From the NCBI RefSeq assembly GCF_000378505.1, contig NZ_KB899992.1:124001-188000 (forward strand): 64,000 bases of DNA. The letters are read 5' to 3'. The notes under the pieces were generated by a model, which was not told where the DNA came from, ran no database searches, and saw only the letters and a program-made list of their open reading frames with translations. Shown piece after piece: positions 1-8,523 of the stretch. Each line of letters starts with the position of its first letter. Within the stretch, counting starts at the first letter, position 1. The DNA is from Modicisalibacter luteus DSM 23508. GTDB lineage: Bacteria; Pseudomonadota; Gammaproteobacteria; Pseudomonadales; Halomonadaceae. The position numbers were made by a program, and so were the translations under genes.

Positions 1-90
1 GGACGCCATGTGCTGTGGCATGGCTGCGCCGAAATCCGTGGCGCTAAGGATTATTGCCGTACGGTATTGTCTATCTACGCAGAAACTTAG
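1..90 (+). CDS. C-terminal end of an unidentified protein (partial)
   Basis: An open frame enters from the left edge and stops at TAG 88-90, giving about 29 residues that end SIYAET. The next gene starts 24 bp downstream with its own ribosome site, so the two could be co-transcribed. Too little is present to name the product. That it is a real gene end rests only on its position and the tight spacing. Confidence 0.4.
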   Translation, partial: GRHVLWHGCAEIRGAKDYCRTVLSIYAET

Positions 91-114
91 AACCCAGCGG
101 AGGAAAGTCCAATC

Positions 115-711
115 GTGACTGGTCAGAGCGAGCGCTTCAACGAGGCCATCGAACGGCTTGATACCCTGCATGGCGATGATCCGAGGATCGAGCGGGTCGA
201 TGGCACAGACATCCCTCACGAGCTGCTGTATGCCCAACGCATGAGTGCCTGGCTGGAGCGTGTGGCACCGGCGGCGCCTGAGACGTTGCGTTTGGCGGTG
301 AGGGCCCAACACCTACAGCGCTGGCGGATTCCGCGTGACGATTATCCGCGTGATCGGCCTGGATACCTCACTTGGCGGCGCGACTTGGGGCGGCGCCAGG
401 CTGAACAGGCTGCTGAAGTACTGCGAAACGTCGGCTATGACGAAGATGAATGCGCCCAGGTGGCGCGTTGGATTCGCAAGGAAGGCCTGCGGCGCGATCC
501 CAACACCCAGGCGCTGGAGGATACGGCTTGTCTAGTATTTTTGGAATACTACCTGGCCGATTTCGCCAAGGAACATGACGAGGACAAGCTGATTCGTATC
601 GTGCAGAAGACGTGGAAAAAGATGTCGCCGCGAGGCCATGAACTGGCATTGTCGATTTCGCTGTCCGAGCCCGAGAAGCGGCTGGTGGAGAAGGCGCTGG
701 CCTCGGCCTGA
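115..711 (+). CDS. DUF4202 family protein
   Basis: The 198-residue protein matches the DUF4202 family in length and in its conserved stretches: an N-terminal RFNEAIERLD region, a central HLQRWRIPRDDYP block, and a C-terminal region with LEDTACLVFLEYYL. It is soluble, with no signal peptide, and rich in histidine and acidic residues. The biochemical role is unknown. The start is GTG at 115, with AGGA at 101-104 as the ribosome site. It follows a partial gene by 24 bp and is probably translated from the same message. The family name is recognised from memory; no function is proposed. Confidence 0.75.
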   Translation: MTGQSERFNEAIERLDTLHGDDPRIERVDGTDIPHELLYAQRMSAWLERVAPAAPETLRLAVRAQHLQRWRIPRDDYPRDRPGYLTWRRDLGRRQAEQAAEVLRNVGYDEDECAQVARWIRKEGLRRDPNTQALEDTACLVFLEYYLADFAKEHDEDKLIRIVQKTWKKMSPRGHELALSISLSEPEKRLVEKALASA

Positions 712-914
712 AAAAACCAGGGGAACCAGTACCTGCAGGTAGATTGGCAATGGCTAATCCAGTCATCACCGGTTTGACAGCGTTGCGCGTGAGGCTACGT
801 TGAAATGGCAAGCCAAGCGATGCCATGGATGGCACCACGGTGCATCAAACACTCCGCAGCCTCCATGCGTAACGATGACCCGACCGATAATGACTGTTAG
901 GAGGTAACCTTTCG

Positions 915-1367
915 ATGAACGCCCTCGAACTGCTCAAGGAAGACCATGACAAGGTGCGTGACCTGCTCAGCCAACTGACCAATACCACCGAACGCGCAGA
1001 GAAGAAACGTCCCGAACTGTTGGCCAAAATCGAGAAGGAGGTGATGGTACACAGCAAGATCGAGGAAGAGATCTTCTACCCCGCCTTCAAGAAGGCCAGC
1101 GGCAAACAGAATGACCGGATGTATTACGAGGCTCAGGAGGAGCACCACGCTGTCAACGACTTGGTACTACCGGACCTCAAGGCAGCTGACCCGACTGGCA
1201 CTGAATTTTCTGGCCGGGCCAAGGTAGTCAAGGAGCTTCTCGAACATCATATCGATGAGGAAGAGGAGGAGATGTTCGAACAGGCGCGCAAGACCATGTC
1301 GGAGCGCGAGCTGGAAGCCCTGGGTGAGCAGATGTTGGCACGCAAGAAGGAGTTGATGGCTGCCTGA
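915..1367 (+). CDS. Hemerythrin HHE-domain protein
   Basis: A 150-residue, highly charged four-helix protein of the hemerythrin HHE type, which binds O2 or handles iron, NO or oxidants at a non-heme di-iron site. Candidate ligands lie in EDHDKVRDLL near the N terminus, MVHSKIEEEIFYPAF in the middle, EEHHAVNDL after it, and LLEHHIDEEEEEMF near the C terminus, in the order expected for the fold. The start at 915 follows AGGAGGT at 900-906. It is a single gene with its own terminator. An Fnr-like regulator and a ferritin-like protein lie nearby, which fits a local oxygen or iron theme, but no shared regulation is shown. Confidence 0.85.
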   Translation: MNALELLKEDHDKVRDLLSQLTNTTERAEKKRPELLAKIEKEVMVHSKIEEEIFYPAFKKASGKQNDRMYYEAQEEHHAVNDLVLPDLKAADPTGTEFSGRAKVVKELLEHHIDEEEEEMFEQARKTMSERELEALGEQMLARKKELMAA

Positions 1368-1390
1368 CGCTCGGTACATGAGCACGCAGG

Positions 1391-1422
1391 CCCTGGCAAC
1401 GTTGGGTTGCCAGGGCTTTTTT
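1391..1422. terminator. Intrinsic terminator between convergent genes
   Basis: A perfect 10-bp stem, CCCTGGCAAC at 1391-1400 and GTTGCCAGGG at 1406-1415, with a 5-nt loop, is followed by a run of T. It ends the hemerythrin transcript and lies just past the end of the convergent oxidoreductase gene. Confidence 0.9.
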
Positions 1423-1442
1423 ATGGTTTTTCTAGGGATCGG

Positions 1443-3113
1443 TCAGCGTAGCTTGGTAGCGCGGAGTTCCTGAATCGAGACCGGAGGATGGAAGGTGTCC
1501 GGTTGGGCCGCCTGCCAGTATTCACGGAACACGGCGTGTTCGGGAACGCTATGCAGCAGCTCGTCGGGCTCGAGGAATGGGAACAGTGACGCGAAAGAGC
1601 GTATCTCGGTCTTGGAAACGCGCCGCAGGATGTGTTCGGGGCCCAGTTCGCTGGTGTCCTTCAGCCCGGCGGCAGCCAGCATTTCAGCCAACGCTTTCAA
1701 CGTGTTGTCGTGAAAATGGAACACACGCTGAGTCTTGTCGGGCACATCTAGCTTCTTGCCCCGCCGCTTGTCCTGTGTCGCGACTCCGCTAGGGCAGCGG
1801 TCGGTATGGCAGGTCATGGCTTGTATGCAACCTAGCGCGAACATATAGCCGCGCGCGGCATTGCACCAGTCCGCTCCCAAAGCAATGGTGCGAGCAATGT
1901 CGAAGGCGGAAACGATCTTGCCGGCGGCGCCGATATGGATCTTGTCGCGCAGGCCGGCACCGACCAGTGTGTTGTGTACCAGCAGCAATGCCTCGGTCAG
2001 TGGCATGCCGAGCCGGTTGATGAATTCCAGCGGTGCCGCGCCTGTACCACCCTCACCGCCGTCGACGATGATGAAGTCCGGGCGTTGACTCGTTTCAAGC
2101 ATGGCCTTGACCAGGCCGAACCACTCCCAGGGGTGGCCAATGGTCAACTTGATTCCCACCGGTTTACCACCGGAAAGCTCACGTAGACGCCCGATGAAAC
2201 CCATCATTTCCAGCGGTGTCGTAAAGGCCGAGTGAGAGTAGGGCGAGATCACGTCCTTGCCGACCGGCACACCGCGAGTAGTGGCAATCTCGGGCGTAAC
2301 CTTGGCCGCCGGCAGAATACCGCCATGGCCGGGTTTGGCCCCCTGGCTGAGCTTGATCTCGATCATCTTGACCTGCTCAAGCGTGGCGCCCTCGACAAAG
2401 CGCTCCTCGCTGAATGTGCCGTCTTCATTGCGACAGCCAAAGTAGCCTGAACCGATCTCCCAGACCAGGTCGCCGCCTTGACGGTGATAAGGCGAGATCG
2501 CACCTTCGCCGGTATCGTGATAGAACCTGCCCCGCTTGGCGCCCGCGTTAAGGGCGGTGATGGCATTTGCCGACAGCGAGCCGAAGCTCATCGCCGATAT
2601 GTTGAAGATGCTTGCCGAATAGGGTTTGGCACAATCCTTCCCGATAGTGATACGGAAGTCGTGAGAGTCGATCCGCGTCGGCTTGAGAGAGGGGCTGATC
2701 CACTCATAGCCTTCGGCGTACATGTCCTGCACCGAGCCGAACGCTTTCTTGTCCAGCACGTTCTTGGCCCGCTGATAAACCAGCGAGCGTTGTTCTCGAG
2801 AGTACGGGGTCTGCTCGGTATCCGACTGAATGAAGTACTGGCGAATCTCGGGGCCAATCGATTCCAGAAAGTACCGGAAGTGCGCCAGGATCGGATAGTT
2901 GCGGCTGACCGTATGCCGGCGTTGGTAGCGGTCATAGGTACCTAGCGCCGCCAGTAGGCCGAACGGCAATGCGGCCCAGCCCCAGGCTGACTCGAATAGC
3001 ATGGCCAGCACTGAGGCGGCGAGACCGAGCAGGCTAAGGAAGTAGACGGCATAGCGTAACGGAGGTCGTGAGTGAAGCGACGTCAGGCGGGAAGGTCCTG
3101 AGGATGATGGCAT
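1443..3113 (-). CDS. FMN-binding glutamate synthase family protein
   Basis: A membrane-anchored relative of the glutamate synthase large-subunit FMN domain. Two hydrophobic segments near the N terminus (RYAVYFLSLLGLAASVLAML and the stretch after it) are followed by the TIM-barrel synthase domain with SAMSFGSLSANA, GIKLTIGHPWEWFGLV and VDGGEGGTGAAPLEF. The CIQAMTCHTDRC motif has the Cx5Cx4C spacing of the 3Fe-4S cluster. There is no amidotransferase domain, so this is not a full GOGAT; the substrate is not known. I chose the start at 3113 because AAGGAG lies 11 nt upstream; an in-frame ATG at 3188 would add 25 residues. It is transcribed alone, towards the hemerythrin gene. Confidence 0.8.
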   Translation of the reverse strand: MPSSSGPSRLTSLHSRPPLRYAVYFLSLLGLAASVLAMLFESAWGWAALPFGLLAALGTYDRYQRRHTVSRNYPILAHFRYFLESIGPEIRQYFIQSDTEQTPYSREQRSLVYQRAKNVLDKKAFGSVQDMYAEGYEWISPSLKPTRIDSHDFRITIGKDCAKPYSASIFNISAMSFGSLSANAITALNAGAKRGRFYHDTGEGAISPYHRQGGDLVWEIGSGYFGCRNEDGTFSEERFVEGATLEQVKMIEIKLSQGAKPGHGGILPAAKVTPEIATTRGVPVGKDVISPYSHSAFTTPLEMMGFIGRLRELSGGKPVGIKLTIGHPWEWFGLVKAMLETSQRPDFIIVDGGEGGTGAAPLEFINRLGMPLTEALLLVHNTLVGAGLRDKIHIGAAGKIVSAFDIARTIALGADWCNAARGYMFALGCIQAMTCHTDRCPSGVATQDKRRGKKLDVPDKTQRVFHFHDNTLKALAEMLAAAGLKDTSELGPEHILRRVSKTEIRSFASLFPFLEPDELLHSVPEHAVFREYWQAAQPDTFHPPVSIQELRATKLR

Positions 3114-3228
3114 GAACAGCTGCGCTCCTTGCGACGAAACATGAGTCGGCCGAAACCGACCGGGTTGTCGCATTGTAACGACAGTCATGCGGGCACTTCC
3201 ATTTTACTCGCCCTGCGTCGCCAAGAGG

Positions 3229-3972
3229 TCAGCAGCGCCCGTTACTATCGGCGAGGCGGGTCAGCGTCTCCAGATCATGAATATGAAATTCTCGGCCTCG
3301 AGAAGTGATCAGGCCCTGTTGCTGGAAACGGCCCAGCAGACGACTGACCGTTTCCACCGCCAGGCCCAGATAGCTGCCAATATCGCCACGCGACATGGCC
3401 AGGTTGAAGCAGTAGGGGGAGTAGCCGCGGCGTCGAAAGCGTAGTGACATGGCGACAAAGAAGGTGGCCAGACGGACGTCCGATGTCTTGCGCAGCAACA
3501 GGTGCATCAACAGGCGCTCGTTCTGCAGCTCCTTGCTCATGCACTGGAACAGGTAGTTGCGCAGTTCGGGGCTATGGCATGAAACCTCCTCGAGTCGATC
3601 GAAGGGCAGCTCGAAGACCGTCGTGGTTTCCAGGGCAATGGCGTTACCGGAATAGCGCTGATCGCCGATAGCGTCGAGGCCGACAATCTCGCCCGGCAGA
3701 AAGAAACTGGTGACCTGTTCTTCCCGATTATCGGTCGTCGTGATCTGTTTCAGGCTGCCGGAATGGATCACGTACAGGCTCTTGAACGGCATGCCCTGCA
3801 GGTAGAGAGCGTCTCGTTTGCGCAGCGGAGCGTTGCGCTTGGCAACCACGCCGAACTTTTCGAGCGTCTCCGAACACAGAGTGAACGGCAGGCAAAGCGA
3901 ACTCAGCCGACAGGCATGGTTGTCTAGGTTGTGCTGTCGAGCAAATCGCAACACGGGGCGCGGTGTTGTCAT
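3229..3972 (-). CDS. Crp/Fnr family regulator, Fnr-like with incomplete cluster ligands
   Basis: A 247-residue regulator with the cyclic-nucleotide-type beta barrel (SLYVIHSGSLKQ; FFLPGEIVGLDAIG) and a C-terminal winged helix with the Fnr recognition helix VETVSRLLGRFQQQG, which in this family reads TTGAT-N4-ATCAA-like sites. Aligned by eye with E. coli FNR, Cys23 and Cys29 are present in HACRLSSLCLPFTL. The position of Cys20 is Asn, and Cys122 is Phe (TVFELPF against VCEIPF). Two of the four 4Fe-4S ligands are therefore missing, although an extra Cys follows FTL. Oxygen sensing by the usual cluster is doubtful. It diverges from the ferritin-like gene at 4223. Confidence 0.8.
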   Translation of the reverse strand: MTTPRPVLRFARQHNLDNHACRLSSLCLPFTLCSETLEKFGVVAKRNAPLRKRDALYLQGMPFKSLYVIHSGSLKQITTTDNREEQVTSFFLPGEIVGLDAIGDQRYSGNAIALETTTVFELPFDRLEEVSCHSPELRNYLFQCMSKELQNERLLMHLLLRKTSDVRLATFFVAMSLRFRRRGYSPYCFNLAMSRGDIGSYLGLAVETVSRLLGRFQQQGLITSRGREFHIHDLETLTRLADSNGRC

Positions 3973-4090
3973 GGTTCGCCTCCACCATTGTGCGGTTAGC
4001 CTTGAGTATGGACGAGTTTTTAAGGCGCGGGTACCGCTTCGGCCATCGGTATGACCTGCTTGGTCATTGTGAATGAAGCGGGCCGTGAAG

Positions 4091-4118
4091 TGACAATAGT
4101 CAAAGTTTTGTCATGACA
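4091..4118. promoter_or_regulatory. Two palindromes in the divergent fnr-like/ferritin-like promoter region
   Basis: TGACAATAGTCA at 4091-4102 and TGTCATGACA at 4109-4118 are inverted repeats lying between the two divergent genes. They are plausible operator sites, possibly for the neighbouring Crp/Fnr protein, but neither is a good match to the TTGAT-N4-ATCAA Fnr box. Confidence 0.35.
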
Positions 4119-4222
4119 TAGCCTGTACAGTGCGCGCCAACGGGCCTTCGGACCAACAACGAGAAAGTTAGGGCGTCGTGCCGCCGGATAGGCCGGCCAG
4201 GCGTGCCATGACGGAGACAGGA

Positions 4223-4720
4223 ATGCAGCGCATCTACAACATGACGACGACAGTGAGCCTTCTTCCCGAAGAATTGCTCGTCGCGGCATATGCCCACGAG
4301 ACCCGAGAAGAAGAGCGTTATCGGATGCTGGCGCTTCGTTTTTTACCGTTCGATGCGGTGGCCAGTCGTCTGCTACAGATGCTCGCCGATGAAAGCGAGC
4401 AGCGCCTGGAAGCTCTGCTGTGTGTTGCTGAGCGTCTAGAGTGCGCTGAGTTCCCCGTCAGGCCGGACATGGGCGGAACGGTGGTAAAGGAACGCCATTT
4501 TTTCATCGTCAATGAGCGAATGGCTGTTCAGATGCTGGCCCAGACGCTGGTCGACGAACATCGCTCGCTGTCGTTCTATCGTCAGCTGGCGGACGCTAAT
4601 GCTACGCCGCAGATTCATAAGTTACTGGCGGGTTTCATTCAACAGAAACAGGCCCAGATACGTGTGCTAGAGGAATCGCAGAACCATGAGTTGGTAAGCG
4701 GGGTTCGCTATATCGCCTGA
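4223..4720 (+). CDS. Ferritin-like (rubrerythrin-type) di-iron protein
   Basis: A soluble all-helical protein of about 165 residues. The spaced acidic/histidine motifs HETREEERYRMLA, ADESEQRLEALL and VDEHRSLSFYRQLA resemble the E-x6-Y and ExxH ligand pattern of ferritin-like di-iron folds, so a role in peroxide or iron handling is likely but not proven. I chose ATG 4223, which has GGAG at 4213-4216. An in-frame ATG at 4208 and an upstream start at 4178 exist but lack a ribosome site. It is divergent from the Fnr-like gene and ends before a strong terminator. Confidence 0.6.
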   Translation: MQRIYNMTTTVSLLPEELLVAAYAHETREEERYRMLALRFLPFDAVASRLLQMLADESEQRLEALLCVAERLECAEFPVRPDMGGTVVKERHFFIVNERMAVQMLAQTLVDEHRSLSFYRQLADANATPQIHKLLAGFIQQKQAQIRVLEESQNHELVSGVRYIA

Positions 4721-4768
4721 CCCGGCTACGTTCGGCCGCGTATATTGCAGTTCTTGAAAAGCCCTTCT

Positions 4769-4804
4769 GACGCCCGTCGGTTCTCCGACGGGCGTCTTGC
4801 TTTG
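4769..4804 (+). terminator. Intrinsic terminator after the ferritin-like gene
   Basis: A 12-bp perfect stem (GACGCCCGTCGG, loop TTCT, CCGACGGGCGTC) is followed by TTGCTTT. Confidence 0.85.
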
Positions 4805-4928
4805 CTAACCATGGCGGTCGGTTGGCGGGCTGGCGGGGCTTGACTAGGCTTAAAGGCATCGGAACAGCATGGCGAAGCAGCGTTTTCAGTCACTTGCGTT
4901 CAAGACACGGACTTCAGGAACGAGGGCG

Positions 4929-7478
4929 ATGGAAAAGCTTGGGGAATACCGACGCAAGCGCAATTTCCAGCGGACGAGCGAGCCAGCTGGAGAAGCCCCG
5001 CGTGGCGGTCAGGCTGCGGGCCAGCTGTTCGTAATCCACAAGCATGCCGCCAGCCACGACCATTTCGACCTGCGACTCGAGCAGGATGGCGTACTGAGGA
5101 GTTGGGCGCTGCCCAAGGGGCCAAGTCTTGAGCCAGGTGAAAAGCGCCTTGCCGTCGAGGTCGAGGACCACCCGCTGGAATATGCCGACTTCGAAGGCGT
5201 CATTCCCGAGAAGTCTTATGGCGGCGGCACGTCGATGCTTTGGGATCGTGGACGCTGGACTGTAAAAGGCAAGCTGGCCGAGGATCGTATCGATTTCGAA
5301 CTTGATGGCGAGAAGCTGCGTGGGGCCTGGACACTGGCACGCATGACCGGGCAACGCGAGAAAAGCGACCGCAACTGGCTATTAATCAAGCGTCGCGAGG
5401 ATGCAGGTGCGTCGATAGCGGCGCCCTCCGACGAGGATCGCAGTGTTGCCACCGGGCGTACCATGCAGGAAATTGCCGAGGACCGGGATACGCTATGGAC
5501 GCAGGAAGGTGCCGTCAGTGAGGCGCCGCCACTGCCCGATCCGCAGGGCTTGCAAGGCGCTCGAAGACAACCCATCTCGGGCGAGGTGAGCCCTCAGCTT
5601 GCCACGCTGGTCCGGCAGGCGCCGGAGGGTAAGGACTGGATACACGAAATCAAGTTCGATGGCTATCGTGTCATGGCGCGCCTGGAAAAGGGCGATGTAC
5701 GCCTGATTACGCGCAATAACAAGGACTGGACGCATCGCTTTCCCGAGCTGGCGCGAGTGGTAGCTCAGTTACCCGTAACCAATGCGCTTCTCGATGGCGA
5801 AGTGGTGTCGTTAGCTCAGGACGGCATAAGCAGCTTTCGCCGGCTTCAGGAGGCGTTGAGTTCCGGGCACACGGCGGGCCTGATTTATCAGGCTTTCGAT
5901 CTGCTCCATCTCGAGGGCCGCGATTTAAGAGATGTGATGCTTGTCGAGCGCAAGTCCGCGTTGGCTCAGCTGCTCGAGTCGGCTGGTCTCAACGGGCACA
6001 GTAGCGTGCGCTATGCCGACCACATCGAGGCCCAGGGGAGAGCCTTCTTTGATCAAGCCTGTCGTTTGGGGTTGGAAGGCATCATCAGTAAACGCGCTGA
6101 AAGCCACTACCTGAGTACCCGCAGCAAGGACTGGGTCAAGACGAAGTGCGCCAATCACGAAGAATTTGTGGTTGGCGGCTATACCGATCCCAGTGGCTCA
6201 CGAAGCGGCTTCGGGTCGCTGCTGATGGGCGCCTTCGATTCCGACGGCCGGCTGGAGTATGCCGGTAGGGTCGGGACCGGATTCAATGCCCGCCTTCTCG
6301 ATACGCTCAGTGCGCAACTGGAGGCGCAGGAGACGTCGACGTCGCCCTTCAATAGCCCAGTGCCTGATGTGCGCAGCGTACATTGGGTCCGTCCCGAAAT
6401 GGTGATCGAAGTGGAGTTCACCGAACGGACACGGGATGGCCGGTTGCGGCACCCTGCCTTTCGAGGGCTGCGCGAAGATCGCAATCCGGAGGAAATCCGC
6501 GTGAGTTCCAACAAGCCACTCTCGGCCACACCGCCCAAGTCCGGTGGCGCCCCCGCGTCCAAAGCCAAAACGCGCAGCGACGAAAGTCGTGTACTCGGTA
6601 TTCGCCTGACCCACCCCGATCGTGTGCTCTATCCCGAACAGGGGCTGACCAAGCTCGGTTTGGCGCGTTTCTACGAGGAGATCCAAGATTGGATTTTGCC
6701 GCGTCTGGCCCGCCGCCCACTGTCGCTGGTGCGCTGTCCCGAGGGGCGCACCAGTGAGTGCTTCTTCCAGAAACACCCGCGTGTCGCCATTCCTGCCAGC
6801 GTGCCACGTATCGATATCGAGGAGAAATCGGGGCGCTCGCAATATCTCTACGTGGAGAGTGCGGCCGACCTGGTCGCCTTGGTCCAGGCGGGGGCGCTGG
6901 AAATCCACCCATGGGGCAGTCGCGTCGAGGACATTGAGCGGCCCGATAATCTGGTGTTCGATCTGGACCCTGCGCCGGGCGTGGCCTGGCAGGAGATCCT
7001 GCGTATCGCCGGAACCTTACGCGAACGCCTGGAGTCGCTCGGCCTGGGCGCATTCGTGCGTACGACCGGGGGCAAGGGACTCCATGTCGTCGTGCCGATC
7101 ACACCCAGCGCGACCTGGGACGAGGCCAAGGCCTTCGCCAAGACGGTGGCACAGCAGCATGTCCAGGATGACCCTAAGCGCTTGACCATCAATATGGCCA
7201 AAAGTAAGCGTGAGGGTCGTATTTTCATCGATTACCTGCGCAACGGTCGGGGGGCCACGGCGGTGGCGTCCTACTCCGTGCGGGCGAGGGAAAACGCACC
7301 GGTCTGCGTCCCCGTGCGTTGGGATGAGCTAAACGCGGCGCTACGCGCCGACCGATACACGACCGAGAATCTGAAACGACGCCTTGCAGCACTTCGCGAG
7401 GACCCTTGGGCCGGCTACGCCGAGGCTGCGCGTCCGATCGGCAAGGACTTGCTCAATGCTGTGGGCCTTACGCGATGA
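4929..7478 (+). CDS. ligD: Multifunctional DNA ligase D
   Basis: ATP-dependent ligase of bacterial non-homologous end joining, with all three domains in the Pseudomonas order. The 3'-phosphoesterase domain comes first (HKHAASHDHFDLRLEQDG), then the nucleotidyltransferase ligase domain with the adenylated lysine in EIKFDGYRVMAR, then the PrimPol-type polymerase domain (VLYPEQGLTKLGLARFYEEI; NLVFDLDPAPG; RTTGGKGLHVVVP). About 849 residues, the normal full length. I chose ATG 4929 (MEKLGEYRRKRNF), which matches the usual family start and follows GAGG; an upstream ATG at 4869 would add 20 residues. It is followed by a zinc-ribbon gene and two ku genes on the same strand. Confidence 0.95.
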   Translation: MEKLGEYRRKRNFQRTSEPAGEAPRGGQAAGQLFVIHKHAASHDHFDLRLEQDGVLRSWALPKGPSLEPGEKRLAVEVEDHPLEYADFEGVIPEKSYGGGTSMLWDRGRWTVKGKLAEDRIDFELDGEKLRGAWTLARMTGQREKSDRNWLLIKRREDAGASIAAPSDEDRSVATGRTMQEIAEDRDTLWTQEGAVSEAPPLPDPQGLQGARRQPISGEVSPQLATLVRQAPEGKDWIHEIKFDGYRVMARLEKGDVRLITRNNKDWTHRFPELARVVAQLPVTNALLDGEVVSLAQDGISSFRRLQEALSSGHTAGLIYQAFDLLHLEGRDLRDVMLVERKSALAQLLESAGLNGHSSVRYADHIEAQGRAFFDQACRLGLEGIISKRAESHYLSTRSKDWVKTKCANHEEFVVGGYTDPSGSRSGFGSLLMGAFDSDGRLEYAGRVGTGFNARLLDTLSAQLEAQETSTSPFNSPVPDVRSVHWVRPEMVIEVEFTERTRDGRLRHPAFRGLREDRNPEEIRVSSNKPLSATPPKSGGAPASKAKTRSDESRVLGIRLTHPDRVLYPEQGLTKLGLARFYEEIQDWILPRLARRPLSLVRCPEGRTSECFFQKHPRVAIPASVPRIDIEEKSGRSQYLYVESAADLVALVQAGALEIHPWGSRVEDIERPDNLVFDLDPAPGVAWQEILRIAGTLRERLESLGLGAFVRTTGGKGLHVVVPITPSATWDEAKAFAKTVAQQHVQDDPKRLTINMAKSKREGRIFIDYLRNGRGATAVASYSVRARENAPVCVPVRWDELNAALRADRYTTENLKRRLAALREDPWAGYAEAARPIGKDLLNAVGLTR

Positions 7479-7494
7479 CTCGAAGGAGGATGCC

Positions 7495-7716
7495 TTGAGC
7501 CGCGACGAAACAGAAACGCCATGGTGGCTGGAGCCCGGTCCCGAGACCTGCCAGCACTGTCAGGGCACGTTTCATTACGAGGCGGGCTACCATTGTTTTC
7601 AATGCGATAGCCCGATCTGCCCGGTTTGCGTGGTGGAACTTCATGAAACGCGCCAGGTGAGCTGCCCTGATTGTCATGCACAGGCCGATATCTCGAATGA
7701 CGAGCAAAGCGGCTAA
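7495..7716 (+). CDS. Small zinc-ribbon protein in the NHEJ cluster
   Basis: A 73-residue protein with four CxxC pairs (CQHC, CFQC, CPVC, CPDC), the layout of one or two zinc ribbons. The likely start is TTG at 7495, placed 5 nt after AAGGAGG at 7483-7489; an in-frame ATG at 7384 lies inside ligD without a ribosome site. It sits between ligD and ku and is probably co-transcribed with them. The family is not known to me. A DNA-binding or protein-docking role in end joining is a guess from context only. Confidence 0.65.
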   Translation: MSRDETETPWWLEPGPETCQHCQGTFHYEAGYHCFQCDSPICPVCVVELHETRQVSCPDCHAQADISNDEQSG

Positions 7717-7746
7717 CCGCTAAACGGCTAGATACAGGAGAAGGCA

Positions 7747-8523
7747 ATGGCTGCCAGAGCGATGTGGAAGGGCGTGGTTCGCTTCGGGGAGGTAAACGTC
7801 CCGGTGAAGCTCTATTCGGCCGTTCAGGATCGCAGCGTGCACTTCCGTCTGCTACATGGCAAGGATCGATCCCCCGTCAAGCAGGCCATGGTCAACCCTG
7901 AAACCGATGAGACCGTGCCGTACAGCGATACCCAGCGTGCCTATCGCACCGACGAAGGTAGTCTGGTGGTGCTGGACAATGCCGAACTTGAAGCGCTGGA
8001 GCCGGAACAGAGTCGCGATATCGAAGTGATCAGCTTCCTGCCGCCCGAGGAGATAGACCATCGCTGGTACAGCCGGCCTTATTACCTGGGACCTGACGGT
8101 GCGGAGGAGGAATATTTCGCCCTGATCGAGGCGCTTGAGCACAGTGGCCGCGAAGGCTTGGCGCGCTGGGTCATGCGAAAGAAGGCGTACATTGGCGCCC
8201 TGCGCCTTCATGAAGGCTACCCCATGCTCATGTCGCTGCGCCACGATGAAGAAGTGGTGTCGCTGGATACCCTGAATCCTCCTGGCGGTGCACGTCTCGA
8301 CCACAAGGAGCTGGACATGGCCCAGCAACTCATCGGCATGCTCGAGGCGCCCTTCGAGCCCGAGCAGTATCATGACGAGTACCGCGAGCGGGTAATGTCG
8401 CTGATCGAGGCCAAGCAGCGTGGCGAGAGCGTCAAGGTGACTCCGATTCGACGGCCCGAGCCATCGGACGATGTCACCTCGGCATTGGAAGCCAGTCTGA
8501 AGGGAGGGCGCAAGCGTGCCTAG
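7747..8523 (+). CDS. ku: Ku protein, first copy
   Basis: A 258-residue bacterial Ku homologue, a homodimeric ring that threads onto DNA ends and recruits LigD. Recognisable family blocks are MWKGVVRFGEVNVPVKLYSA at the N terminus, the central EYFALIEALEHSGREGLARWVMRKK, and YHDEYRERVMSLIEAK in the C-terminal part of the core. The C-terminal tail is short. AGGAGA precedes ATG 7747. The stop overlaps the start of the second ku gene, pointing to translational coupling. Confidence 0.93.
   Translation: MAARAMWKGVVRFGEVNVPVKLYSAVQDRSVHFRLLHGKDRSPVKQAMVNPETDETVPYSDTQRAYRTDEGSLVVLDNAELEALEPEQSRDIEVISFLPPEEIDHRWYSRPYYLGPDGAEEEYFALIEALEHSGREGLARWVMRKKAYIGALRLHEGYPMLMSLRHDEEVVSLDTLNPPGGARLDHKELDMAQQLIGMLEAPFEPEQYHDEYRERVMSLIEAKQRGESVKVTPIRRPEPSDDVTSALEASLKGGRKRA

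Noticed and set aside
368-838. Long open frame on the minus strand opposite the DUF4202 gene
   Set aside because: Arginine/proline/serine-rich shadow frame typical of GC-rich antisense sequence; no ribosome site or family pattern.
4091-4118. Canonical Fnr box upstream of the fnr-like gene
   Set aside because: The palindromes there do not match TTGAT-N4-ATCAA well, so they are reported only as generic candidate operators.
6198-7053. Long minus-strand frames inside ligD
   Set aside because: Antisense shadows of a conserved, intact ligD reading frame.
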